A stretch of DNA of 64,000 nucleotides, taken from positions 186,001 through 250,000 of the forward strand of contig NZ_JAMKMR010000003.1 of NCBI RefSeq assembly GCF_023634645.1, given 5' to 3'. The notes under the pieces are model-generated. The model was not told the origin of the DNA. It ran no database searches and saw nothing but the letters and a program-made list of their open reading frames with translations. This DNA comes from Vibrio sinus. Its GTDB lineage: Bacteria; Pseudomonadota; Gammaproteobacteria; Enterobacterales; Vibrionaceae. The position numbers and the translations under genes were made by a program. This document shows, piece after piece, positions 43,521 to 51,629 of this stretch (positions within the stretch are counted from its first letter, which is position 1; each line of letters opens with the position of its first letter).

Positions 43521-44849
43521 TTACTCAGGTTTTGCCCTGAATGAATCTAGAGCCAGCATCAATGCAAAGAGCCCTACGGAGAATAGCAAGGTTTTACTCA
43601 TGACGGTTCCGGCGATGGCTGGATGGCTTGCTTGAACTGTGGTGATAGCGAGTATTCCCAAAAGAATGACCGATATAAAGCCTTTGGCTGCAATAGGCAT
43701 CTCAGAGAAAAGCTGTTCGCCCAATAGACGTTTACGTAAGCTTTTTGTTTGCATAAATTCAACGGTAGCATGAACACTGCAAATGACTAATACCAAGGTC
43801 GGGAGCATCAATTCCCACACCCAATTGACAGGGCTTGTTGGTGTCGGCGGCCATGTAGCTGGGATACCAAACTCAATGACCATCAATAGAGCCAGTAACC
43901 CTGTCGTAAGCCAATACATCGGCGCTCTGAAAATACCCATAAATAAACATAACGCCGCTAAACTTTCGAACACGAATTGGGTCGGCGCTAGTGTTGATGA
44001 TATGGATGCTGAGAGCGCTAAAAAGGATTTGACGATTTCAGGCGCATTAGAGGTCTTTTGGTAGGTGTCTACTAAGTTTTTGTAGCCTTCACTAGTAAAC
44101 CAATGCAGTGAAATGTCGGCATTAACTTGATAGATGAGCATCAGGCCTATCGTGCAAGCCATTAAAAACAGATAGTTGCGATTGATGCGAGCGAGGAGTG
44201 AATACTCTGGCTCCTCTCTTTTGTGATCAAAGGCTAGAGAGAAATATACCAGCACCGCGCTTAGCAAGGAGAACAAAATAGTAACGATGACGAGATGTTC
44301 GCCGCCATTCTTAGACAAAATATTAAAATAGCTAAATACGAACAACAATACGACGGCGACAATACTATTAAGCGTAGTGTTTCTGCAAGGCAGCGTTTTT
44401 AAACCCAACCATGTTGGTCTCTTTGCAGAGCTGAGGCGCATGTCCCATCGAGCAATGGTTAAGATCAGAGAGAAGAGGGCTGGAAATAACAGCTCAAAAA
44501 TCCATGCCCCTGGACTGCCTAGGTTGGATAGCCAAAAACCAGTGTATAACAAGGCGGACAAAAGTGGATAAATCGGACTAGATGAAAAAAACAACCCAAT
44601 GACGCTACCGATCATGAGAACTACTAAAGCTATCACGGTTAGCGCTGAATAATGGGATAGTACGATTAGCAGGTGATTCCAGTAAGTAGGCGCTTTATTA
44701 CTACTAACGAGCTGTTGAAAATAATGTTCCAGGCCGAGAGGGGTAAAATGGCCGGAAAATAACTGCAACAAAAACGCTTGAAGTGTTGCGGCGCCTAATA
44801 ACATCCCTATTATGTTTATCCAATTAATCCGATTGAAATAAGTGGTCAT
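43521..44849 (-). CDS. polytopic membrane protein with internal duplication (DoxX-like?)
   Basis: 442 residues from ATG 44849, about ten or more membrane helices. Two halves share a pattern: LGSPGAWIFELLFPALFSLI near residue 120 and TSPVNWVWELMLPTLVLVI near 345, each after similar helices. This suggests an internal tandem repeat of a DoxX/DoxD-like four-helix unit. Function unknown. No neighbours give a clue. Confidence 0.65.
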   Translation of the reverse strand: MTTYFNRINWINIIGMLLGAATLQAFLLQLFSGHFTPLGLEHYFQQLVSSNKAPTYWNHLLIVLSHYSALTVIALVVLMIGSVIGLFFSSSPIYPLLSALLYTGFWLSNLGSPGAWIFELLFPALFSLILTIARWDMRLSSAKRPTWLGLKTLPCRNTTLNSIVAVVLLFVFSYFNILSKNGGEHLVIVTILFSLLSAVLVYFSLAFDHKREEPEYSLLARINRNYLFLMACTIGLMLIYQVNADISLHWFTSEGYKNLVDTYQKTSNAPEIVKSFLALSASISSTLAPTQFVFESLAALCLFMGIFRAPMYWLTTGLLALLMVIEFGIPATWPPTPTSPVNWVWELMLPTLVLVICSVHATVEFMQTKSLRKRLLGEQLFSEMPIAAKGFISVILLGILAITTVQASHPAIAGTVMSKTLLFSVGLFALMLALDSFRAKPE

Positions 44850-45267
44850 TGTTAATTCCAAGTATCCTACAAATGAACGTGACAGTTAACGGAGCAAACT
44901 CGATGAGAGCTCTGTACCTTGTTGGTGTTTGAGCGTAAGTGCCTAACATGTTATTGATGAAATTGTTACATCTATAAATGATAAAACTGTCATAAGGATA
45001 GTTGATCTATGAAATCAATGGATTCATTTTTATTTATCTAAATCTTTATTAATAAAAACAGATAGATAAAACTTATTATCTTGATTGAATTAAAGCAGGG
45101 TTCAAAAAAATGGGGATGAAAGGAGTGTGCTAAGAAGCGTTTTTAGAAGAAACGTTATTTTTGAGTCAAATTGTTAAAGTGTGTTTTGTCACTACCTTGA
45201 TGATTTGAACAAACTCACTTCACTGAAACGAGCTTGTTCAGCCAGCAGGGGCCATAAGGTGAGCTGG
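44850..45267. other. intergenic region, no gene seen
   Basis: About 420 AT-rich bases between two minus-strand genes. The only structure noted is TGAACAA (45205-45211) with TTGTTCA (45233-45239), a 7-bp inverted repeat with a long loop. Confidence 0.5.
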
Positions 45268-46194
45268 TTACACTTTGGACAGTTGGCGTTCTTCAAGCTT
45301 TATGTAGAGCTGATTAAGCGCTGAGCGAGTAACTGGGGTGGCGATAGCTGCCTGATCAGCCAGGGTAATAAAGTTATCGAACACAGTTTCTGTTTCTAGT
45401 GGCCGACCTGCATCGAAATCTTCCTTCATGCTGAAATACACACCCTTAAATCCCGGCTCTGCAAGTTTATTTAGTAGCAGATCGATTCGGGAAGGAGCGA
45501 TGTCTACCTGATAAGCCTGGGCCACTTGTATCACCTCTTTTCCGATTTGTTCAATAAGGTGTCGTGGCTCTTTGGAGGTGGACAAGGTCTGCATACAAGC
45601 GTCGTACAATATGGACGCGAGATTACACGATAAATTGACCAACAGTTTTGGAAAGCGAGCTTGGTAGATGTCTTCTGTATGGGTAACCGAAGTAAATATT
45701 TGGTTGAAGAGGGCGCCAAGTTCAGCAGTAACCGCTCCTTGCTGAAATAACGCATAGTTAAACTGACAGAGAGGGTTGTGCAACGTGACCTTGTTGTCAG
45801 TATGCTTCTTGGTGACTTTGATATTTGTCGTTGCACCTATAATGGTATTGCTTTGATGAAGATATTTGGCCAAATGCTGCTCGTTGCCGATGCCATTTTG
45901 TATCACGATGAAGGTTTTGTTTTTTAGACTCGATAAGCGTGGAAAAACGGTTGAGTTTTGAGTGGTTTTTGTGGTGATGAATATTATATCGCCATCGATT
46001 TGAGCGTAATCTGATGCGATTTGCTTAATAGGATAGGTAAGAGACTGATTATCTGAGCTAAGTTGGATGGATTGTTGCTTAAGTAGAGCGGATGTTGGGC
46101 TTGTTACGCATTGTATGTCATGTTCGCCCGCTTCGGACAACTTAGCGAAGACATATCCACCTATTGCACCCACACCAATGATAGTAATTTTCAT
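45268..46194 (-). CDS. ketopantoate reductase-like protein (ApbA/PanE family)
   Basis: 308 residues. The NADPH-binding motif is IIGVGAIGGYVFAKLSEAG at the N-terminus. FPKLLVNLSCNLASIL holds the expected catalytic Lys of the family, and the C-terminal helical domain includes FSMKEDFDAGRPLETE. The family reduces 2-ketopantoate to pantoate in coenzyme A synthesis, but several paralogues act on other 2-keto acids. No pan genes are nearby, so the assignment stays at family level. Confidence 0.82.
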   Translation of the reverse strand: MKITIIGVGAIGGYVFAKLSEAGEHDIQCVTSPTSALLKQQSIQLSSDNQSLTYPIKQIASDYAQIDGDIIFITTKTTQNSTVFPRLSSLKNKTFIVIQNGIGNEQHLAKYLHQSNTIIGATTNIKVTKKHTDNKVTLHNPLCQFNYALFQQGAVTAELGALFNQIFTSVTHTEDIYQARFPKLLVNLSCNLASILYDACMQTLSTSKEPRHLIEQIGKEVIQVAQAYQVDIAPSRIDLLLNKLAEPGFKGVYFSMKEDFDAGRPLETETVFDNFITLADQAAIATPVTRSALNQLYIKLEERQLSKV

Positions 46195-47031
46195 CCTGCA
46201 CCCACTATTATGGAAAAGAGTGAATATACACCTAAGTCATAGCGAAAAGCGAGCAATAGTGTAGAGAACAAGGCAGATATTGCTTCGATTAAGACGTAAC
46301 CAGTTACCACCATGACGCACATCATGAAAACTTCGTAATTAGTCGAAAATTGGTTACAGATTTACCGAACATAATGCAATATTAAAGTTCATTTTTGATA
46401 ATTTAGCTGAATTTTTTCGTTACTTTTCTACATTCGCATTTCAAAAAGTGGTGGTTTTCTTGCTTATTTAATCAAGATTTAGCAGCCAATTTACTCTAAA
46501 TTTGCCTTAAATGAACACAAGCTTTACCACTAAAGTCGAATAAAAAATTGATCGCCCTTATTTAATAAACTCTTGATTTGTTATTAAGAGTTGTTAGAGT
46601 GACGCCCACTATCTGGTACATTGGTCTGACAATCTAATAAGACATTTAACGGTTAGATCGAAAATTGAGCAGTCGATAACAATTTTTATTCAAAGTGATT
46701 GATGAAAATGATTGGATCGCTCTCAAGCTTTCATGATATTTATGGTTGTGGAAGTCTAGCATGTCAGGGTAGTATAAAAATTGTACGATTATGGAAAGGA
46801 AGAAAGTGAACAGGCTAGTCATCGAAGACTGGCAGTTTGCTTTTGTGCAATTTGACTATACATGTGTGGCAGTTGTTCATAGTAACTAATTGAGCGAAAT
46901 GCCAATTTTAAAGTAATGTTAGTAATTTAAAGGAACGCTAGGCATATCTTTCGTTAAGATATGCTGATAAATCAGCACATAAATCGGGCTGATCGCGCAC
47001 TCAATGGACGAGGTTTTACGAGGAGTTCAAA
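46195..47031. promoter_or_regulatory. long upstream region of the nuo operon
   Basis: About 840 bases with no supported gene. It is AT-rich, and AACTCTT (46570s) pairs with AAGAGTT about 11 bases on. Two strong, overlapping inverted repeats lie at 46942-46977. nuoA has AGGAG 8 bases before its ATG. A small RNA or long leader here is possible but not shown. Confidence 0.5.
46942..46977 (+). promoter_or_regulatory. overlapping inverted repeats before nuoA
   Basis: GCATATCTT (46942-46950) pairs with AAGATATGC (46956-46964), 9 bp and loop TCGTT. TGCTGAT (46962-46968) pairs with ATCAGCA (46971-46977), 7 bp and loop AA. The two share three bases, so both full stems cannot form together on one strand. 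They lie 55-90 bases before the nuoA start. Confidence 0.5.
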
Positions 47032-47406
47032 ATGAGTGGCTTTAGTCCAGCCTTAATGATCGGCATTTTTACGGTGCTTGTCATAGCGGTAATCGCTGCA
47101 ATTCTGTTTGCAAGCAAACTAGTCGGCGGGTTTGGTCGTCGATATGAAGATGAACAACCTTTCGAATGTGGCCTTCTCCCTTCTGGCACGACAAAACACA
47201 ACTTTTCTATTAGCTACTATCTCATCGCTGTCGCTTTCCTCATTTTTGAACTAGAAGCAGCCATCTTACTAGCGTGGGGCGTGGACTACTGGAAACTAGG
47301 TATTCCAGGCGTTATCGCCGCGGTGCTTTTCATTGTCATCCTCCTTTTGGGACTTGTATATATGCTGCGTAAAGGCGCTTTTAAGATCGGAGTATACGAA
47401 TCATGA
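47032..47406 (+). CDS. nuoA: NADH-quinone oxidoreductase subunit A
   Basis: 124 residues, three membrane helices. It has [15 protein letters not shown] between helices 1 and 2, and [11 protein letters not shown] in helix 2, the conserved acidic loop and helix that line the quinone-to-pump path. First gene of the operon. Its end overlaps nuoB by 4 bases. Confidence 0.95.
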   Translation: MSGFSPALMIGIFTVLVIAVIAAILFASKLVGGFGRRYEDEQPFECGLLPSGTTKHNFSISYYLIAVAFLIFELEAAILLAWGVDYWKLGIPGVIAAVLFIVILLLGLVYMLRKGAFKIGVYES

Positions 47407-47954
47407 GCGATATCATTCCTATTGTTGACGCCGGAAAAGAGCAATCTGAAAAAGGCAATAATTTTATCTCCAATGTTGTAGGCAAAGTTGATGATCTCAT
47501 CTCTTACAGCCGCAAACATTCACTTTGGCCGTATAACTTTGGTACGTCCTGCTGTTTCGTTGAAATGATGACAGCAGCGACACCACGTTACGATATGGCA
47601 CGTTTTGGATCTGAGGTTCTACGCGGTTCACCTCGCCAAAGTGATGTGTTAATCACTGCGGGTACTTGCTTTGTCAAAATGGCCCCTCTAATGAAGCATA
47701 TCTACGATCAGATGCTTGAGCCTAAATGGGTTATCTCCATGGGTTCATGTTCTAACTCTGGTGGTATGTATGACATTTACAGTGTGGTTCAAGGTGTAGA
47801 CACAATTCTTCCGGTAGACGTTTATGTACCAGGTTGCCCTCCACGTCCAGATGCGTTGTTAGAAGGTTTGGTCATGCTACAAGATTACGTAAAAGCGAAT
47901 CCTGTTTCTGTTCTTAAGAAAAATCGTAAACCTCTTGGCCTAAGGGTTGAATAA
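47403..47954 (+). CDS. nuoB: NADH-quinone oxidoreductase subunit B
   Basis: 183 residues carrying cluster N2, the last iron-sulfur cluster before quinone. The ligand set is visible: tandem Cys in [17 protein letters not shown], Cys in [13 protein letters not shown] and Cys in [23 protein letters not shown] matches gammaproteobacterial enzymes. It is directly followed by nuoCD. Confidence 0.95.
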   Translation: MSDIIPIVDAGKEQSEKGNNFISNVVGKVDDLISYSRKHSLWPYNFGTSCCFVEMMTAATPRYDMARFGSEVLRGSPRQSDVLITAGTCFVKMAPLMKHIYDQMLEPKWVISMGSCSNSGGMYDIYSVVQGVDTILPVDVYVPGCPPRPDALLEGLVMLQDYVKANPVSVLKKNRKPLGLRVE

Positions 47955-49652
47955 ATGAACGCAGAATTGACGCAAGTATTAACTGAGCGTTTCGGTGCCA
48001 AAGCGTTACCAGGTTCAGTCATTGGTACAGTAAGCTACCAAGTTGATTGTGAGCAGTTGATTGACATGCTCACTTACTTGAAAAAAGAATCAACACCTAA
48101 ATTTGAAATGCTGTTTGACCTATCCGCAATCGATGAAGCTGAGCGCGGTGGTGGTTTAACAGTTTTTTACCATTTATTAAGCATATCAACCAGTCAGTTT
48201 ATCTCTGTTCGTACTCACATCGCGAACGACACGATTAAAGTACCGACCGCTACGGTTGTATGGCCTAACGCCGACTGGTACGAGCGTGAAGTGTACGACA
48301 TGTTCGGCATCAAGTTTAAAGATCACCCAGACTTACGTCGTATCCTGACGTTTGATTTCTGGAAAGGTCACCCTCTTCGTAAAACTTACCCATGCCGTGC
48401 CACTTTGATGGATGAACCTTTTGATTTAGAAGGTCCTGATTTCCAACGAGTGATGGAATCTTACGAAATCAAAGGTAAGCAAGAAGACGGCTCTATGGTT
48501 CTTAACATCGGTCCAAACCACCCTGGTACGGACGGTGTTATTCGCCTGAAAGTAAAAATGAAGGGCGAGCGTATTGAAGAACTCGATCAAGAAATCGGTT
48601 TCCACCACCGTGGTGCTGAAAAGATCGCAGAGCGTCATACTTTCCATAACTACATTCCTTATACCGACCGTATCGATTATCTAGGTGGTGTTGCAGGTGA
48701 ACTGCCTTACCTACTAGGTCTAGAAGCGATGACAGGTATTGAAGTGCCTGAGCGCGCTAAAACAATGCGTATCATGCTTTGTGAGTTTTTCCGACTTTCG
48801 AGCCACTTGGTATGGTTCGGTAGTATTACTCACAACTTGGGTGGTATGGCACCGGCTTTCTACGCGTTTACAGAGCGTGAAAAGATATTCGATGTGATCG
48901 AACTTATCTGCGGCGGTCGTATGCACCCTGCGTTTTTCCGTATCGGTGGTGTGTCACAAGACCTACCAGATGGTTGGAGAAAAGCGGTTGATGAAGCATG
49001 TGATGCGGTAGAAAAGCTCGTCCCAGACCTAGAAAAATTAATGACCAAGTCAATGATTTTCAAAGCTCGTACTCAAGGTGTCGCCGTGTACAGCCAAGAA
49101 ATGGCGCTTGACTGGGGTCTAACAGGTCCAAACCTACGTGCTACGGGCATTAATTTTGATGCACGTAAGCAGATGCCATACATGGGCTATGAAGACTACG
49201 ACTTTGACGTACCAGTGGGTACTGACGGTGATGCGTACACTCGTACCGTACTACGTGTTCAAGAGTTGACAGAAAGTCTGAAGATCATTCGCCAAGCGGC
49301 AGATCGTATGCCTGAAGGTCCATACCTAGCGGATAACGCACCAAAATTTGGTTTCCCTCGTAAGCAAAACGCACTGAAAGACATCGAAACCTTGATTCAC
49401 AGTTTCGTGGATACTGGTCGAGGCTTTGACTTCCCAGTAGCAGAGACGTTCTTTGCCACAGAAACCTCGAAGGGCCTGACTGGTTATCACACCGTAAGTA
49501 ATGGTACAGGGTGCCCATATCGTGTACGTATTCGTACACCATCTTTCACCCACTTCCAGTCTGTTAAAGCAGTTTCTAAAGGCGATTTGCTCGGGAACAT
49601 CATCTGCTTGATAGGCTCAATAGATTATGTTTTGGCGGACATTGACCGTTAA
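47955..49652 (+). CDS. nuoC: fused NADH-quinone oxidoreductase subunit C/D
   Basis: 565 residues. NuoC is about 1-150 (YEREVYDMFGIKFKDHPDLR), NuoD about 180-565 (IGFHHRGAEKIAER, IPYTDRIDYLGG, ending IGSIDYVLADIDR). The C-D fusion is typical of enterobacteria and relatives. NuoD with NuoB forms the quinone cavity. Tyr236, the expected quinone-contacting Tyr, is kept. The other contact, a His in the motif GPxHPxxHG, is replaced: the motif reads GPNHPGTDG, with Asp193 (codon GAC at 48531-48533). Confidence 0.94.
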   Translation: MNAELTQVLTERFGAKALPGSVIGTVSYQVDCEQLIDMLTYLKKESTPKFEMLFDLSAIDEAERGGGLTVFYHLLSISTSQFISVRTHIANDTIKVPTATVVWPNADWYEREVYDMFGIKFKDHPDLRRILTFDFWKGHPLRKTYPCRATLMDEPFDLEGPDFQRVMESYEIKGKQEDGSMVLNIGPNHPGTDGVIRLKVKMKGERIEELDQEIGFHHRGAEKIAERHTFHNYIPYTDRIDYLGGVAGELPYLLGLEAMTGIEVPERAKTMRIMLCEFFRLSSHLVWFGSITHNLGGMAPAFYAFTEREKIFDVIELICGGRMHPAFFRIGGVSQDLPDGWRKAVDEACDAVEKLVPDLEKLMTKSMIFKARTQGVAVYSQEMALDWGLTGPNLRATGINFDARKQMPYMGYEDYDFDVPVGTDGDAYTRTVLRVQELTESLKIIRQAADRMPEGPYLADNAPKFGFPRKQNALKDIETLIHSFVDTGRGFDFPVAETFFATETSKGLTGYHTVSNGTGCPYRVRIRTPSFTHFQSVKAVSKGDLLGNIICLIGSIDYVLADIDR

Positions 49653-49771
49653 ATATCAAAAACAGCACCGTTTAAAAGATGCTGAAGTTTATTGCTTCGA
49701 AGCCTCTTAAGACGTTAGAAGCAATAAATTAGATACTGGTCGATGTTAAGTCGGGCCGATGTGAGGAAAAA

Positions 49772-50338
49772 ATGTTAACTGAACAAGAAATCGCACATTT
49801 GGAAGAGCACATAGCTCATTATCCAGAAAAGCGGGCAGGGGCTATCTACTGCCTGTACTTCGTACAGGATAAATATGGATATATCACCAAAGAGGGCTTG
49901 GAAGCAGTCAGCGAGCTGACAGAGCTTTCAACGACTCAATTAGATGAAATTATTACTTTCTACACTTTGTTACGTCGTCGTCCTGTCGGCAGAAACATCA
50001 TGCGTGTTTGCGACAGCATTTCATGTCATACGCGTGGTTCTAAAAAAGTGCTAGAAGCGGCAAAAAAAGCGACCGGCAAAGAGTTGGGTGAAATTGCCAA
50101 TGATGGCAGTGTCACTGTACTTCCTAGCATCTGCTTAGGTCTTTGTGATCGTGCGCCTGCGGCATTAATCAATGATGATCGTGTTGAAGGTGAGCTCACT
50201 GAAGAGAAAGTACGTGACATCATCGCTCAAATGGCTGAAGAAGAAATGAAGCTGGCTGAGAAACCGGATTACCGTAGCATGATTGCCATGTTGTCTCCTC
50301 AAGATGAACCTAGTAAACCTAATGAGGAGAAAGCATAA
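49772..50338 (+). CDS. nuoE: NADH-quinone oxidoreductase subunit E
   Basis: 188 residues of the peripheral NADH-dehydrogenase module, binding a [2Fe-2S] cluster. RVCDSISCHTRG and SICLGLCDRAPAAL provide its four Cys. GAGG precedes ATG 49772. A 119-base gap after nuoCD is the largest in the operon and its stop overlaps the nuoF start by one base. Confidence 0.94.
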   Translation: MLTEQEIAHLEEHIAHYPEKRAGAIYCLYFVQDKYGYITKEGLEAVSELTELSTTQLDEIITFYTLLRRRPVGRNIMRVCDSISCHTRGSKKVLEAAKKATGKELGEIANDGSVTVLPSICLGLCDRAPAALINDDRVEGELTEEKVRDIIAQMAEEEMKLAEKPDYRSMIAMLSPQDEPSKPNEEKA

Positions 50339-51627
50339 TGGAACTCGTACTTAGTCGTAACTTCCACAATGAAAAACCTCTAGATCTTGCTGGCTATCAA
50401 GCAGCAGGTGGTTATGAAAGCCTAGAGACGATCATCGGTAAAGATCGTGAGCCTCTACTAGAAGAAATCAAAGCTTCTGGCCTACGTGGCTGCGGTGGTG
50501 GTGGCTTCCCAACAGGCGTAAAGTGGGGCTTTTTAGCTAAAGATGCCTCTCACCCTGTTTACCTTGTTGTTAACCTAGATGAATCTGAACCAGGATCATT
50601 CAAAGATCGCCAAGTTCTATACCGTGACCCACACACAATTCTTGAAGGTGTTATTGCCAGTAGTTATCTTTTGGGCGCGGATAAAGCGTTTGTATTCATT
50701 CGTGGCGAATACCGTGAAGGGGCAAAACTGTTAGAAAAAGCAGTTGAAGAAGCGAAAGCAGCGGGCCTTGTAGGTAAAAACGTAAAAGGTTCTGGTTGGG
50801 ATCTCGACGTTGACGTTCACTTGAGTGCTGGTCGTTATATCTGTGGTGAAGAAACCGCGCTATTGAACGCCCTTGAAGGTTACCGTGGTAACCCTCGTGC
50901 GAAACCGCCATTCCCAATTGTAAAAGGTCTATGGGGACAGCCAACGATCATCAACAACGTTGAAACTGTTTGTCACATCCCATGGATTGCACACAAAGGT
51001 GCCGAGTGGTTTAAATCTCAAGGTAAAGGTGATGCTGCAGGTAGCCACATTTACCAAGTCTCTGGCCCAGTTAAAAAACCAGGTTTCTTTGAGTTACCTA
51101 TGGGTACAACCGCTCGTGAGCTTATTTTTGAACACGCTGGCGGCCTATTAGATGATCGTGAATTGGTCGGCTTCTTACCTGGTGGTGCGTCTACGCAATT
51201 TATGCTTCCTGAGCATTTAGATGTGCCATTGGATTGGGACGGCCCTGCAAGTGTAGGTTCTCGTTTAGGTACTGGTGGAATCATCGTAATGGACGACTCC
51301 ATTTGTCCAATCGATTTCATGATCAACCTAACAGAGTTCTTCGCTCGTGAATCTTGTGGTTACTGTACGCCTTGTCGTGATGGTCTTCCTTATGTGGTTC
51401 ATGTTCTACAGAAGTTTGAAAAAGGCGTAGCAACAGCTGCTGATCTCGACCTTCTTCATGAGCTTGTAGACACCATCTATCCAAACACATTCTGTGCACT
51501 AGCACCGGGTGCGTTGATGCCAATTATGACGGGTATAAAGCACTTCAGACATGTCTTTGAAGCACACATCGAAGCGAAAGCTTGCACTCATGAGCAGGCT
51601 GAGAGCTTAGAAGCGGAGGTGGCTTAA
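50338..51627 (+). CDS. nuoF: NADH-quinone oxidoreductase subunit F
   Basis: 429 residues, the NADH-oxidising flavoprotein with FMN and cluster N3. GLRGCGGGGFPTGVKWGF is the nucleotide loop, GRYICGEETALLNALEG the FMN region, and ESCGYCTPCRDG plus a later NTFCALAPGA the four Cys of the [4Fe-4S] cluster. Matches the usual length. Confidence 0.95.
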   Translation: MELVLSRNFHNEKPLDLAGYQAAGGYESLETIIGKDREPLLEEIKASGLRGCGGGGFPTGVKWGFLAKDASHPVYLVVNLDESEPGSFKDRQVLYRDPHTILEGVIASSYLLGADKAFVFIRGEYREGAKLLEKAVEEAKAAGLVGKNVKGSGWDLDVDVHLSAGRYICGEETALLNALEGYRGNPRAKPPFPIVKGLWGQPTIINNVETVCHIPWIAHKGAEWFKSQGKGDAAGSHIYQVSGPVKKPGFFELPMGTTARELIFEHAGGLLDDRELVGFLPGGASTQFMLPEHLDVPLDWDGPASVGSRLGTGGIIVMDDSICPIDFMINLTEFFARESCGYCTPCRDGLPYVVHVLQKFEKGVATAADLDLLHELVDTIYPNTFCALAPGALMPIMTGIKHFRHVFEAHIEAKACTHEQAESLEAEVA

Positions 51628-51629
51628 TC

